The notes under the pieces: generated by a model
Databases searched by the model: none
Told to the model about the DNA's origin: nothing
What the model saw: the letters and a program-made list of their open reading frames with translations, nothing else
Shown here: positions 7,639 through 13,007 of the stretch, piece by piece
How the letters are laid out: every line of letters begins with the position of its first letter
How positions within the stretch are numbered: the stretch's first letter is position 1
Translations under genes and position numbers: made by a program
IMG/VR virus record: IMGVR_UViG_3300045912_000642
Coordinates: 1-22,639 of that record
Direction: 5' to 3' (one strand)
DNA from: a virus
DNA length: 22,639 bases

Positions 7639-8028
7639 TCACCGCGACCGGAGGATGGGCACGCCATAGCGCCTTGCGTGCCCGTCATCGGTCACGAAGG
7701 TCGCCCCCTCGGCGGCGGCCTGCGCGAGCAGCAGGTGATCGAACGGGTCGCGATGGCGGTCGGAGACCGGCAGCGCCAGCAGCCGTTCGACATGCCCGGC
7801 CGTCAAGTCCAGCAGATCGAACCCGGCCCGCACGCTCTCCCGGATCAGCGCGGACACGTCGACGTCCAGCTTGCCGATCCGCACCTTGATCGCCGCCTCC
7901 CACAGGGAGACGACGCTGACCAGCACCGTGTTGGCGGGATCGGCGATCGCCGCACGGGCCTTCCGCCCGAGCTGATCGTCACCGGCGGCGAACCACAGCA
8001 GCACATGGGTGTCGAGCAGCAGCCTCAC
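7639..8028 (-). CDS. vapC: VapC-type PIN-domain toxin (second cassette)
   Basis: A 129-residue PIN protein of a different subfamily from the one at 3297-3701. It begins RLLLDTHVLLWF (Asp6), has SLWEAAIKVRIGKL (Glu44), the signature HRDPFDHLLLAQA (Asp94 and Asp97) and FVTDDG (Asp114/115). This is the subgroup usually paired with Phd/YefM-type antitoxins. All acidic positions expected for the metal site are present, so it should be an active RNase; the target is unknown. The start is GTG at 8028, overlapping the antitoxin stop by 4 bases (GTGA). Its stop codon directly abuts that of the capsid gene, forming the palindrome TGATCA at 7636-7641. Confidence 0.93.
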   Translation of the reverse strand: MRLLLDTHVLLWFAAGDDQLGRKARAAIADPANTVLVSVVSLWEAAIKVRIGKLDVDVSALIRESVRAGFDLLDLTAGHVERLLALPVSDRHRDPFDHLLLAQAAAEGATFVTDDGHARRYGVPILRSR

Positions 8029-8303
8029 GCCGCTCGGCCACGCGGAGACGGCGGGAAGGGATCAGCCTCCATCGCGGCCAGGATGTCCGGCGGCGTCTCC
8101 TCGAAGTCGGGTGCCACGCGGATCCGGCCCTTCATGAAGCCGAAGGGCCGCGATGCGGCGGCCGGGCGCTCGACCGGGACGAGGCGCGCCACCGGCTCGC
8201 CATTCGACGTCACCACCACAGTCTGCCCGCGCCGCACGCGCCGGAGATGCTCCGCCAGCCTGCCGCGGAGATCGCGCACGCTGACCTTCGCCTCGTCGGG
8301 CAT
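8025..8303 (-). CDS. Phd/YefM-type antitoxin (second cassette)
   Basis: A 92-residue antitoxin with the N-terminal Phd/YefM DNA-binding pattern VSVRDLRGRLAEHLRRVRRGQTVVVTSNGEPVARLVP, followed by a disordered, acidic C-terminal tail (DFEETPPDILAAMEADP) that would wrap the toxin. I placed the start at ATG 8303 because GGAGG lies 6 bases upstream; an ATG-less extension back to 8336 would cross the palindromic operator. It overlaps the PIN toxin gene by 4 bases, which supports coupled translation. The two palindromes just upstream fit autoregulation by a Phd/YefM dimer. Confidence 0.9.
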   Translation of the reverse strand: MPDEAKVSVRDLRGRLAEHLRRVRRGQTVVVTSNGEPVARLVPVERPAAASRPFGFMKGRIRVAPDFEETPPDILAAMEADPFPPSPRGRAA

Positions 8304-8313
8304 CCGACCCTCC

Positions 8314-8334
8314 GTGATCACGCTAAGTGTACAC
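8314..8334. promoter_or_regulatory. Paired palindromes, probable Phd/YefM operator
   Basis: GTGATCAC (8314-8321) and GTGTACAC (8327-8334) are both perfect 8-bp palindromes with centres 13 bp apart, immediately upstream of the antitoxin ribosome site. TGTACA-centred palindromes are the known type of site bound by YefM/Phd antitoxins, so operator function is a reasonable inference. Confidence 0.55.
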
Positions 8335-8405
8335 ACGAGAGCCTGGTCGCCGCAACCGCGGCCTTCGTTCCCCTTGCCATTGCACGCCTCAAAGGAGACC
8401 CACCC

Positions 8406-8756
8406 ATGCGCAACTGCCTCCGTCCCGACGCCCGTTCCATCCCGATGCCGGTGCCCTACGCAGGCGGCATCCTCTCCGGCCAGGGCATGCTGGTCGGCGC
8501 CTTCTTCGGCGTGGCTGCGGCCGACGCCGCGCAGAACGCGCTCGTCGAATGCGAGACCCGCGGCGAGTTCGAACTGCCCAAGGAGCCGGCGCTTGCCATC
8601 AGCCAGGGGGCACGGCTGTTCTGGGACAACACGAACCGCCGCCTGACCACCACCGCCACCGGCAACTTCCAGGTCGGCCTCGCCACCGCCGCCGCCGGTG
8701 CCTCCGACGCCACGGTGCGCGTCATGCTCGCCCGCGTGCCGGCCTCGGGCGCATGA
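8406..8756 (+). CDS. Capsid cement / decoration protein, DUF2190 family
   Basis: A 116-residue protein with a strong AAGGAGA ribosome site. The pattern PVPYAGGILSGQGMLVGAFFGVA, then ETRGEFELPK and ISQGARLFWDNTNRRLTTTATGNFQVGLA is the compact beta-rich DUF2190 fold. Members of this family are now commonly called capsid cement proteins: they sit on the mature capsid surface and stabilise it. The position directly downstream of the capsid gene, interrupted only by the antisense toxin-antitoxin cassette, agrees. The stop overlaps the next start (ATGA). Confidence 0.88.
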   Translation: MRNCLRPDARSIPMPVPYAGGILSGQGMLVGAFFGVAAADAAQNALVECETRGEFELPKEPALAISQGARLFWDNTNRRLTTTATGNFQVGLATAAAGASDATVRVMLARVPASGA

Positions 8757-9061
8757 ACGTCTTCGCCGACGCCATGGCGGCGCTGGTCGCCGATGCGAAC
8801 CTTGGCACCGAGGCGATGCACCGTGCGGGCGGCACCGGCCCTCCGGAGCCGGTCCGGCTGCTGCGCTCCTCGCCCGACAGGCTCGCCAGCGGCTTCGGGA
8901 CCGAGCTTCTCTCGGTCACCGACATCCTCTCCGTCGCCATCGCTGCCCTGCCCTCGCTCGCCTCGGGCGACACCTTCGCCATAGGCGCCGAGCTGCTCAC
9001 CGTCACCCATGCCGAGCGCGACGCCAGCGGCACCGTCTGGCGCGTACTCTGCCAGCGCTAG
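8753..9061 (+). CDS. Head-tail attachment protein, gpFII-like
   Basis: A 102-residue protein translationally coupled to the cement gene by an ATGA overlap. It opens with an Ala-rich helix, NVFADAMAALVADANLG, continues with VRLLRSSPDRLAS, and has the beta-rich core ASGDTFAIGAELLTVTHAERDASGTVWRVLC. This pattern (a domain ending in GDTF-x-I-G-x-E-L-x-V and a Val-Trp-x-Val C-terminal strand) fits the gpFII/Phage_attach connector family. The lambda protein (117 residues) joins the filled head to the tail. Position after capsid and decoration genes matches lambda order. Homology is judged by eye, so moderate confidence for function and high for being a gene. Confidence 0.75.
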   Translation: MNVFADAMAALVADANLGTEAMHRAGGTGPPEPVRLLRSSPDRLASGFGTELLSVTDILSVAIAALPSLASGDTFAIGAELLTVTHAERDASGTVWRVLCQR

Positions 9062-9070
9062 GAGCGCGCC

Positions 9071-9391
9071 GTGCCGCAGAACAACCCCAACCTCTGGGCG
9101 ACCGCGCTCGAACTCGCGGCCGGTGCCGCGGCCGGCCTTGCCGGCGGCTTCCTGCGCTGGAACAACCCCGAGCGCCGGCGCTTCCACTGGTGCCTCGCCT
9201 GGGAACTCCCCTCGGCGGCGCTGGTCGGCAGCGCCGGCTATGCGCTGGCGGGCTTCCTCGAGGTCAACGAGTACGGTCGGTTCCTGTTTGCGTTCGTGTT
9301 CGGCTATCTCGGCCAGGCCGCGCTGCACGATCTTGCCATCGCCGTCCTGCGCCACCGCGCCGGCCTGCCGCCCGGCAAGGACAGGCCGTGA
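9071..9391 (+). CDS. Small three-helix membrane protein, possible holin
   Basis: A 106-residue protein starting at GTG 9071 with AGGAG about 6 bases upstream. Three hydrophobic segments are visible at residues 9-29, 44-64 and 70-94, with the basic loop NPERRRFHW after the first and a charged tail, LRHRAGLPPGKDRP. Size and topology suit a phage holin, and the style resembles LydA-type (superfamily III) holins, but I cannot confirm this. It lies between head-tail connector genes rather than beside a lysin, and its stop overlaps the next start (GTGA), so it is expressed with morphogenesis genes. It may instead be an envelope protein with another role. Confidence 0.6.
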   Translation: MPQNNPNLWATALELAAGAAAGLAGGFLRWNNPERRRFHWCLAWELPSAALVGSAGYALAGFLEVNEYGRFLFAFVFGYLGQAALHDLAIAVLRHRAGLPPGKDRP

Positions 9392-10110
9392 GGCTCGGGG
9401 CGGTCCTCGCGGGCGACCTCCGCCGCATCCTTCAAGCCGAGGCCGAGGCCGGCAAGCGCGCCGCCATGGCGGCCATCCGCGCGGAGACGGAGGCGGCGAA
9501 GCAGGAGCTGCGCGCCCAGGTGCGCAGCGCCTTCGGCGCGAAGAGCCTCGGCATCGCCAATGCCTGGCGCTCGCGGGTGTTCCCGTCCTCCGGCCAGTCG
9601 CTGCGGCCGGCGGGGCTGGTGTTCACCAAGGTGCCGACGATCGTGGACGCCTTCGATCGCGGCGCGACCATCCGGCCCAAGGGTGGCGGGAAGTTCCTCG
9701 CCATCCCGACCGGCTTCAACGCTGCGCGCGGCCGGCGTGGGCGCGGCGAGAAGGGGCTGCGCGTGACGCCGGCGCAGATGGTGGCCTCGAAGCAGGCCTT
9801 CCTCCGCCCCTTCAAGAATGGCCGCGGCTTCGTGTGGTGCCTGCCGGTGCAGCAGGCGCCCGCGGAGGCCGGCCGCCGCCCCGCGTTGATCGCGGGAGGT
9901 CTCGCCGCCGTCGCCACGGCCCGCCGCAAGGGCGCGCGCGGCTGGCAGGCGGCGCTGCTGAAACAGGGCTTCGTGCCGATGTTCCTGCTGCTGCCGCAAG
10001 TCACGCTGTCGAAGCGCCTGGATGTCGCGGCCGTGCAGCGCGCCGCCTCGCGCCGGCTGCCCGGGCGCTTCGTCGAGGCGTGGAACGACCAGGCAAGGAG
10101 GGCCTCATGA
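9388..10110 (+). CDS. DUF6441 family protein, minor tail / tail completion candidate
   Basis: A 240-residue basic protein starting at GTG 9388 inside the upstream stop. The segments are an N-terminal charged helix (EAEAGKRAAMAAIRAETEA), then LGIANAWRSRVFPSSGQSL, AGLVFTKVPTIVDAFDRGATI, KGGGKFLAIPTGFN, MVASKQAFLRPFKNGRGFVW and a C-terminal VPMFLLLPQVTLSKRLDV. This order matches what I recall of DUF6441 phage proteins. The position between the head-tail attachment and tail terminator genes is that of lambda gpZ, a tail completion protein, so a similar connector role is likely but inferred. The stop overlaps the next ATG (ATGA). Confidence 0.8.
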   Translation: MRLGAVLAGDLRRILQAEAEAGKRAAMAAIRAETEAAKQELRAQVRSAFGAKSLGIANAWRSRVFPSSGQSLRPAGLVFTKVPTIVDAFDRGATIRPKGGGKFLAIPTGFNAARGRRGRGEKGLRVTPAQMVASKQAFLRPFKNGRGFVWCLPVQQAPAEAGRRPALIAGGLAAVATARRKGARGWQAALLKQGFVPMFLLLPQVTLSKRLDVAAVQRAASRRLPGRFVEAWNDQARRAS

Positions 10111-10553
10111 GCGCCCGCGAAGCCGCCGTCGCCGCGCTGTTCGCGCGCCTCTCGACGGCGCTCGGCACCCGCACACCGCCGCCTGCCGTGCGGCGCAACG
10201 AGACCGTGCCGCAGCGCATCCCGGCCGGCGGCCTGGTGGTGCTGCGCGACGGCGAGACGGTGGAACAGACGCCGATCCTCTCGCCGCTCGCCTGGGCCGT
10301 CGAGCACCGCGCGGAGGTGGAAGTCATCGCGCCCGGCGCGACGGCTGCCGCCCGCGCGGCGCTGCTGGACGACATCCTGACCGACATCAGCGCAGCCATC
10401 GTCGCGCACCGCACCCTCTCCGGCGCGGTGGAATGGGCGCAGCCCGAGGCCGCGTCCTTCGAGGATGTCGAGTTCGAAGGCGCCGCCGCCGCCCGCGCGG
10501 CCCTGGTTCCCGTCACGCTCTACTTCACCGCGGCAGACACGCCGCTCGCCTGA
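10107..10553 (+). CDS. Tail terminator-like protein (gpU position)
   Basis: A 148-residue protein, coupled by ATGA to the preceding gene. It starts with a helix (SAREAAVAALFARLSTALG), has RRNETVPQRIPAGGLVVLRDGE, a strand EHRAEVEVIAP, a long helix ARAALLDDILTDISAAIVA, then VEWAQPEAASFEDVEFEGAAA and a closing strand ALVPVTLYFTA. The alternation of a long helix packed on a beta sheet and the gene position just before the tail tube match gpU-type tail terminators, which cap the tail tube and connect it to the head (lambda gpU is 131 residues). Similar proteins sometimes carry the misleading label acyl-CoA transferase; nothing here resembles that enzyme. Confidence 0.75.
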   Translation: MSAREAAVAALFARLSTALGTRTPPPAVRRNETVPQRIPAGGLVVLRDGETVEQTPILSPLAWAVEHRAEVEVIAPGATAAARAALLDDILTDISAAIVAHRTLSGAVEWAQPEAASFEDVEFEGAAAARAALVPVTLYFTAADTPLA

Positions 10554-10584
10554 CCCCTGCCCCTAGGCCAGAGGAGACACCGCA

Positions 10585-11541
10585 ATGGCCCGTGCCATCG
10601 GCGCGAATTGCCGCATCCACATGCAGAAGGAAGCCACCTACGGCACGCCGCCCGGTGGCAACTGGCTGCGCATGCCGTTCCTGTCGGTGGACCTCGGCGA
10701 GGAACAGCCGCTGATCGACAACAACGTGATCGGGCTCGGTGGCAACCGCGACGCGGCGACGCCGTTCCTCGACACGGTGACGGTCGCCGGCCGCGCCGTG
10801 GTGCCGGTGGACCTGATCCATTTCGGCCACTGGCTGCGCCTGCTGCTCGGCGCGCCGACCACCACGGGCACCAGCCCGAACTTCGTGCATACCTTCGTCT
10901 CCGGCGCGACGCCGCTGCCCTCCAACAGCGTCGAGATCGCCTATCCGGACGTGCCGTCCTACGATGTCTGCGCCGGCGTGCGGGCCGACACGCTGGAGAT
11001 CGACTTCTCGCCGACCGGCCCTGCCATCGCGACGGTGACGCTGATGGGCCAGGGCTCGACGCGTAGCGCGACCAGCAGCGCCGGCACGCCGACCAGTTCC
11101 ACCCTCACCCTGTTCCAGAAGCCGCAGGGCGAGATCAGGCGGAACACCACGCCGCTCGGCCAGGTGACGGCGGCGCGCGTGTCCTTCCAGAACGGGATGG
11201 AAATGGTCCGCACCATCCGCGCCGACCGCAAGGTGGAAGGCGTGGACCCCGGCATCTCGCTCGCCACCGGGCAGATCACCGCGCGCTTCGCCGATACGGT
11301 GCTGCTGACGCAGGCGGCGAACAACACCGCGGCCGAATTCGAGTTCGAATACCGGATCAATGCCGACCGCCGCCTGACCATCACGCTGCACCAGGTCTAT
11401 CTCTCGGTCGCCAAGACGCCGGTGGAAGGCCCGGGTGGTGTGGAGGCGACCTTCGACTTCCGCGCGGCCTATGACAGCACGGCCACGCGCATGATGACGG
11501 CGGTTCTGCGCAACGGCGAGGCGGGGAGCCTGTATGCCTGA
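10585..11541 (+). CDS. Phage tail tube protein
   Basis: A 318-residue structural protein with a strong AGAGGAGA site upstream. It opens ARAIGANCRIHMQKEATYGTPP, a typical beginning for tail tube subunits (a strand followed by E-x-TYGTPP), then LRMPFLSVDLGEEQPLIDNNVIGLGGNRD and a long Thr/Ser-rich beta region. The second half has FQNGMEMVRTIRADRKVEGVDPG and a C-terminal LTITLHQVYLSVAKTPVEGPGGVEATFDFRAA strand set. At over 300 residues it is larger than lambda gpV (246), suggesting duplicated or decorated tube domains. It polymerises as rings around the tape measure. The gene ends 3 bases from the convergent stop of the third toxin gene. Confidence 0.88.
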   Translation: MARAIGANCRIHMQKEATYGTPPGGNWLRMPFLSVDLGEEQPLIDNNVIGLGGNRDAATPFLDTVTVAGRAVVPVDLIHFGHWLRLLLGAPTTTGTSPNFVHTFVSGATPLPSNSVEIAYPDVPSYDVCAGVRADTLEIDFSPTGPAIATVTLMGQGSTRSATSSAGTPTSSTLTLFQKPQGEIRRNTTPLGQVTAARVSFQNGMEMVRTIRADRKVEGVDPGISLATGQITARFADTVLLTQAANNTAAEFEFEYRINADRRLTITLHQVYLSVAKTPVEGPGGVEATFDFRAAYDSTATRMMTAVLRNGEAGSLYA

Positions 11542-11544
11542 TGG

Positions 11545-11988
11545 CTATTCGGTCCGCCGGACCGCCGTGGTGCGGCGCTTCTGGCGCCATGCGGCAAAGG
11601 CCTCACGGATCTCCGCCATCACACGAGCCGGCAGCGGGCCATGGGTGAAGGGCCCCGTCCCGCCCTCGGTCGGCCGGAGATCGGGCCCCGGCCAGACAAA
11701 GAGGTTGTACTCGGTGACCACCACCCAGCATGGCTCTCGCTGCAGGCCGAGCCGCGCGCGGGTGCCGGCGGGTATCTCCACTCCCGCACCGGGCTCCTCC
11801 GGGGGCGTCGAGGTGATCGGCAGGACGACCACCTCGTCCTGCCCTTCAGCGCGGCGCAACAGCGCCACCACCGCGCAGGGACGGTCCTTCGACGCCTCCT
11901 CCCGTCCCGCAGCGTGCTCGTGGCTCCACAGATAGGCGTAGCGGATCACATCGCCGACCGCCGGCAGCGCCGGCGCGTCAGACCTCAT
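11545..11988 (-). CDS. PemK/MazF-like toxin (third cassette)
   Basis: A 147-residue protein with the features of the PemK/MazF beta-barrel: VGDVIRYAYLWSHE at the N-terminus, then KDRPCAVVALL, then VVVLPITSTPP, and WVVVTEYNLFVWPG. MazF-type toxins are sequence-specific mRNA interferases. The DRP and the ITS segments are conserved landmarks, although the spacing before DRP is longer than in classical MazF. The ATG at 11988 lies within the antitoxin gene (11-nt overlap). The gene is antisense to the late operon and its stop is 3 bases from the tail tube stop. Cleavage specificity cannot be told. A fairly divergent member, so the family call is less certain than for the PIN toxins. Confidence 0.8.
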   Translation of the reverse strand: MRSDAPALPAVGDVIRYAYLWSHEHAAGREEASKDRPCAVVALLRRAEGQDEVVVLPITSTPPEEPGAGVEIPAGTRARLGLQREPCWVVVTEYNLFVWPGPDLRPTEGGTGPFTHGPLPARVMAEIREAFAAWRQKRRTTAVRRTE

Positions 11989-12241
11989 GATCGAAGCGCT
12001 TGTTCTCCTCTGGCGGGCGTGCCGCGAGGATGGCGTCCACGACCTCCTGTGAGGCGTCCTCGGTCCGCACCACCTGCCGGTCGCGGCGCTTGAGGCGCTC
12101 GTATTCCTCGATCGAGATCAACACGGTGCGCGGACGCCCGTTGCGCGTGATGGCCACGGGCTGAGTGAGGGCCTTGTCCTGGTACAGGCCGAAGTTCCGC
12201 TGCGCCTCGGCCGCCGGGACCTTGAGCATGGGTTCGGTCAT
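11978..12241 (-). CDS. Phd/YefM-type antitoxin (third cassette)
   Basis: An 87-residue protein with the pattern KVPAAEAQRNFGLYQDKALTQPVAITRNGRPRTVLISIEEYERL, a near-textbook Phd/YefM N-terminal domain, followed by a charged, probably disordered tail. It represses its own promoter and inhibits the downstream toxin, with which it overlaps by 11 bases. I chose ATG 12241, which has AGGAAA at suitable spacing; an in-frame ATG at 12271 has no ribosome site. The divergent tail chaperone gene begins only about 53 bases away, so the promoter of this pair must lie within or very near the chaperone leader. Confidence 0.9.
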   Translation of the reverse strand: MTEPMLKVPAAEAQRNFGLYQDKALTQPVAITRNGRPRTVLISIEEYERLKRRDRQVVRTEDASQEVVDAILAARPPEENKRFDHEV

Positions 12242-12294
12242 CGGGGGTTTCCTGACTTCCGCAAGATACATAACCCATGGAGGACAAGGTTTCC

Positions 12295-12672
12295 ATGCTC
12301 GCCCTCGACATCCCGACCGAACCCTACTGGATCGACCTGCCGCGCGGCGTGCGGGTGGAAATCCGCCCCGTCACCACGGCCGTCGTCGCGGCGGCGCAGG
12401 CGGCGGCGCAGCGTTGCATGGCCGCGCTGCGCGAGGCGGACGCGAAGATGGACCCGGACCTCGCGCGCGGGCTCGCCTTCGCCTTCCTGGTGAAGGCGCT
12501 GGCGCGGCATGCCGTCACCGCCTGGGACGGCGTGGGCGATGCAACCGGCACGCCGCTGCCCCTCTCGCCCGAGGCGGTGGAGCGCCTGATGGACCTCGAC
12601 GAGATGGCGTCCGCCTTCTTCGACAAGGCGCTGATCCCGATGCGGAAGGTGGCGGCGGAGGGAAACGCCTGA
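12295..12672 (+). CDS. Tail assembly chaperone, gpG-like (zero-frame product)
   Basis: A 125-residue, Ala-rich, mostly helical protein beginning MLALDIPTEPYWIDLPRGVRVEIRPVTTAVV, with a strand-rich head and a helical body. Position between tail tube and tape measure is where siphophages encode the gpG-type chaperone that coats the tape measure before the tube polymerises. I placed the start at ATG 12295 with AAGG and GGAGG upstream; ATG 12277 (six residues longer) would contain that ribosome site inside the coding sequence. The last codons (GAG GGA AAC GCC TGA) contain the slippery heptamer G-GGA-AAC, and the -1 frame stays open for another 339 bases, strongly suggesting a lambda G/GT arrangement. 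Confidence 0.82.
   Translation: MLALDIPTEPYWIDLPRGVRVEIRPVTTAVVAAAQAAAQRCMAALREADAKMDPDLARGLAFAFLVKALARHAVTAWDGVGDATGTPLPLSPEAVERLMDLDEMASAFFDKALIPMRKVAAEGNA
12660..12666 (+). promoter_or_regulatory. Programmed -1 frameshift slippery site GGGAAAC
   Basis: The heptamer G-GGA-AAC is in the correct X-XXY-YYZ phase of the chaperone reading frame, two codons before the TGA stop. It differs in one base from the lambda G/T slippery site GGGAAAG. After slipping, codons GGG AAA CGC CTG continue into an open frame to 13007. Confidence 0.75.
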
Positions 12673-13007
12673 GGCGCCGCGCGGCGTGGCACGCGGGCAG
12701 CGGGCCGGACTACTGCCGCGGCTGCGCGGCGCTGGAGCGCGACTGCGGCCTGTCCTGCCCCTACGCCGCCCACGCGCCCGAGAGCGCCGAGGGCGCGGCG
12801 GTGTGGGCGGCCGGCATGGCCAGCGTGAGAGGCGGGATGACGGGTCCGGAGATGGACCTGGCCGACGCTCTGGCGCTGGCGCGGGAAGCGGGCGTGGCCG
12901 GCTGGGCGGCGGCGGAGATGCTGGCGGAGCTGCGCGCCGGCGTGGCGGAGGGCGTCGCTGCGCGCGACGCGCCGGCGGATGGCGGGGGCATGACGCATGT
13001 CGGATAG
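12666..13007 (+). CDS. Frameshift-encoded C-terminal domain of the tail chaperone (T-like)
   Basis: This open frame of 113 residues lies -1 to the chaperone gene and has no credible start of its own near its beginning. Slippage at 12660-12666 would join it to the first 124 residues, giving a 237-residue fusion. The domain starts with a basic segment, then a Cys cluster C-x2-C-x6-C-x3-C (YCRGCAALERDCGLSC) that could bind a metal, then two helical stretches (MDLADALALAREAGVAGWAAAEMLAEL). In lambda the analogous T domain binds the tail tube protein while G binds the tape measure. The stop overlaps the tape measure start by 11 bases. Separate initiation at an internal GTG or ATG around 12800-12840 is a less likely alternative. 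Confidence 0.7.
   Translation, partial: RLRRRAAWHAGSGPDYCRGCAALERDCGLSCPYAAHAPESAEGAAVWAAGMASVRGGMTGPEMDLADALALAREAGVAGWAAAEMLAELRAGVAEGVAARDAPADGGGMTHVG
12674..12732 (+). promoter_or_regulatory. Potential frameshift-stimulating RNA stem-loop
   Basis: The segment 12674-12685 can pair with 12721-12732 over 12 bp, including one G-U pair, closing a 35-nt loop. The stem begins 7 nt after the slippery heptamer, within the usual 5-9 nt spacer. A shorter self-complementary stem (12675-12686) competes. Pairing was done by eye; no energy was computed. Confidence 0.45.

Noticed and set aside
7636-8321. TGATCAC at both edges of the second toxin-antitoxin cassette as a target-site duplication
   Set aside because: Only 7 bases are shared, one copy is formed by abutting stop codons and the other is part of an operator palindrome; both have functional explanations.
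10107-10553. Acyl-CoA transferase, a label sometimes attached to similar proteins
   Set aside because: No transferase motif is visible, and length, fold pattern and position fit a tail terminator.
12277-12294. ATG 12277 as the chaperone start
   Set aside because: It would place the apparent ribosome site (GGAGGACAAGG) inside the coding region; ATG 12295 is better spaced.
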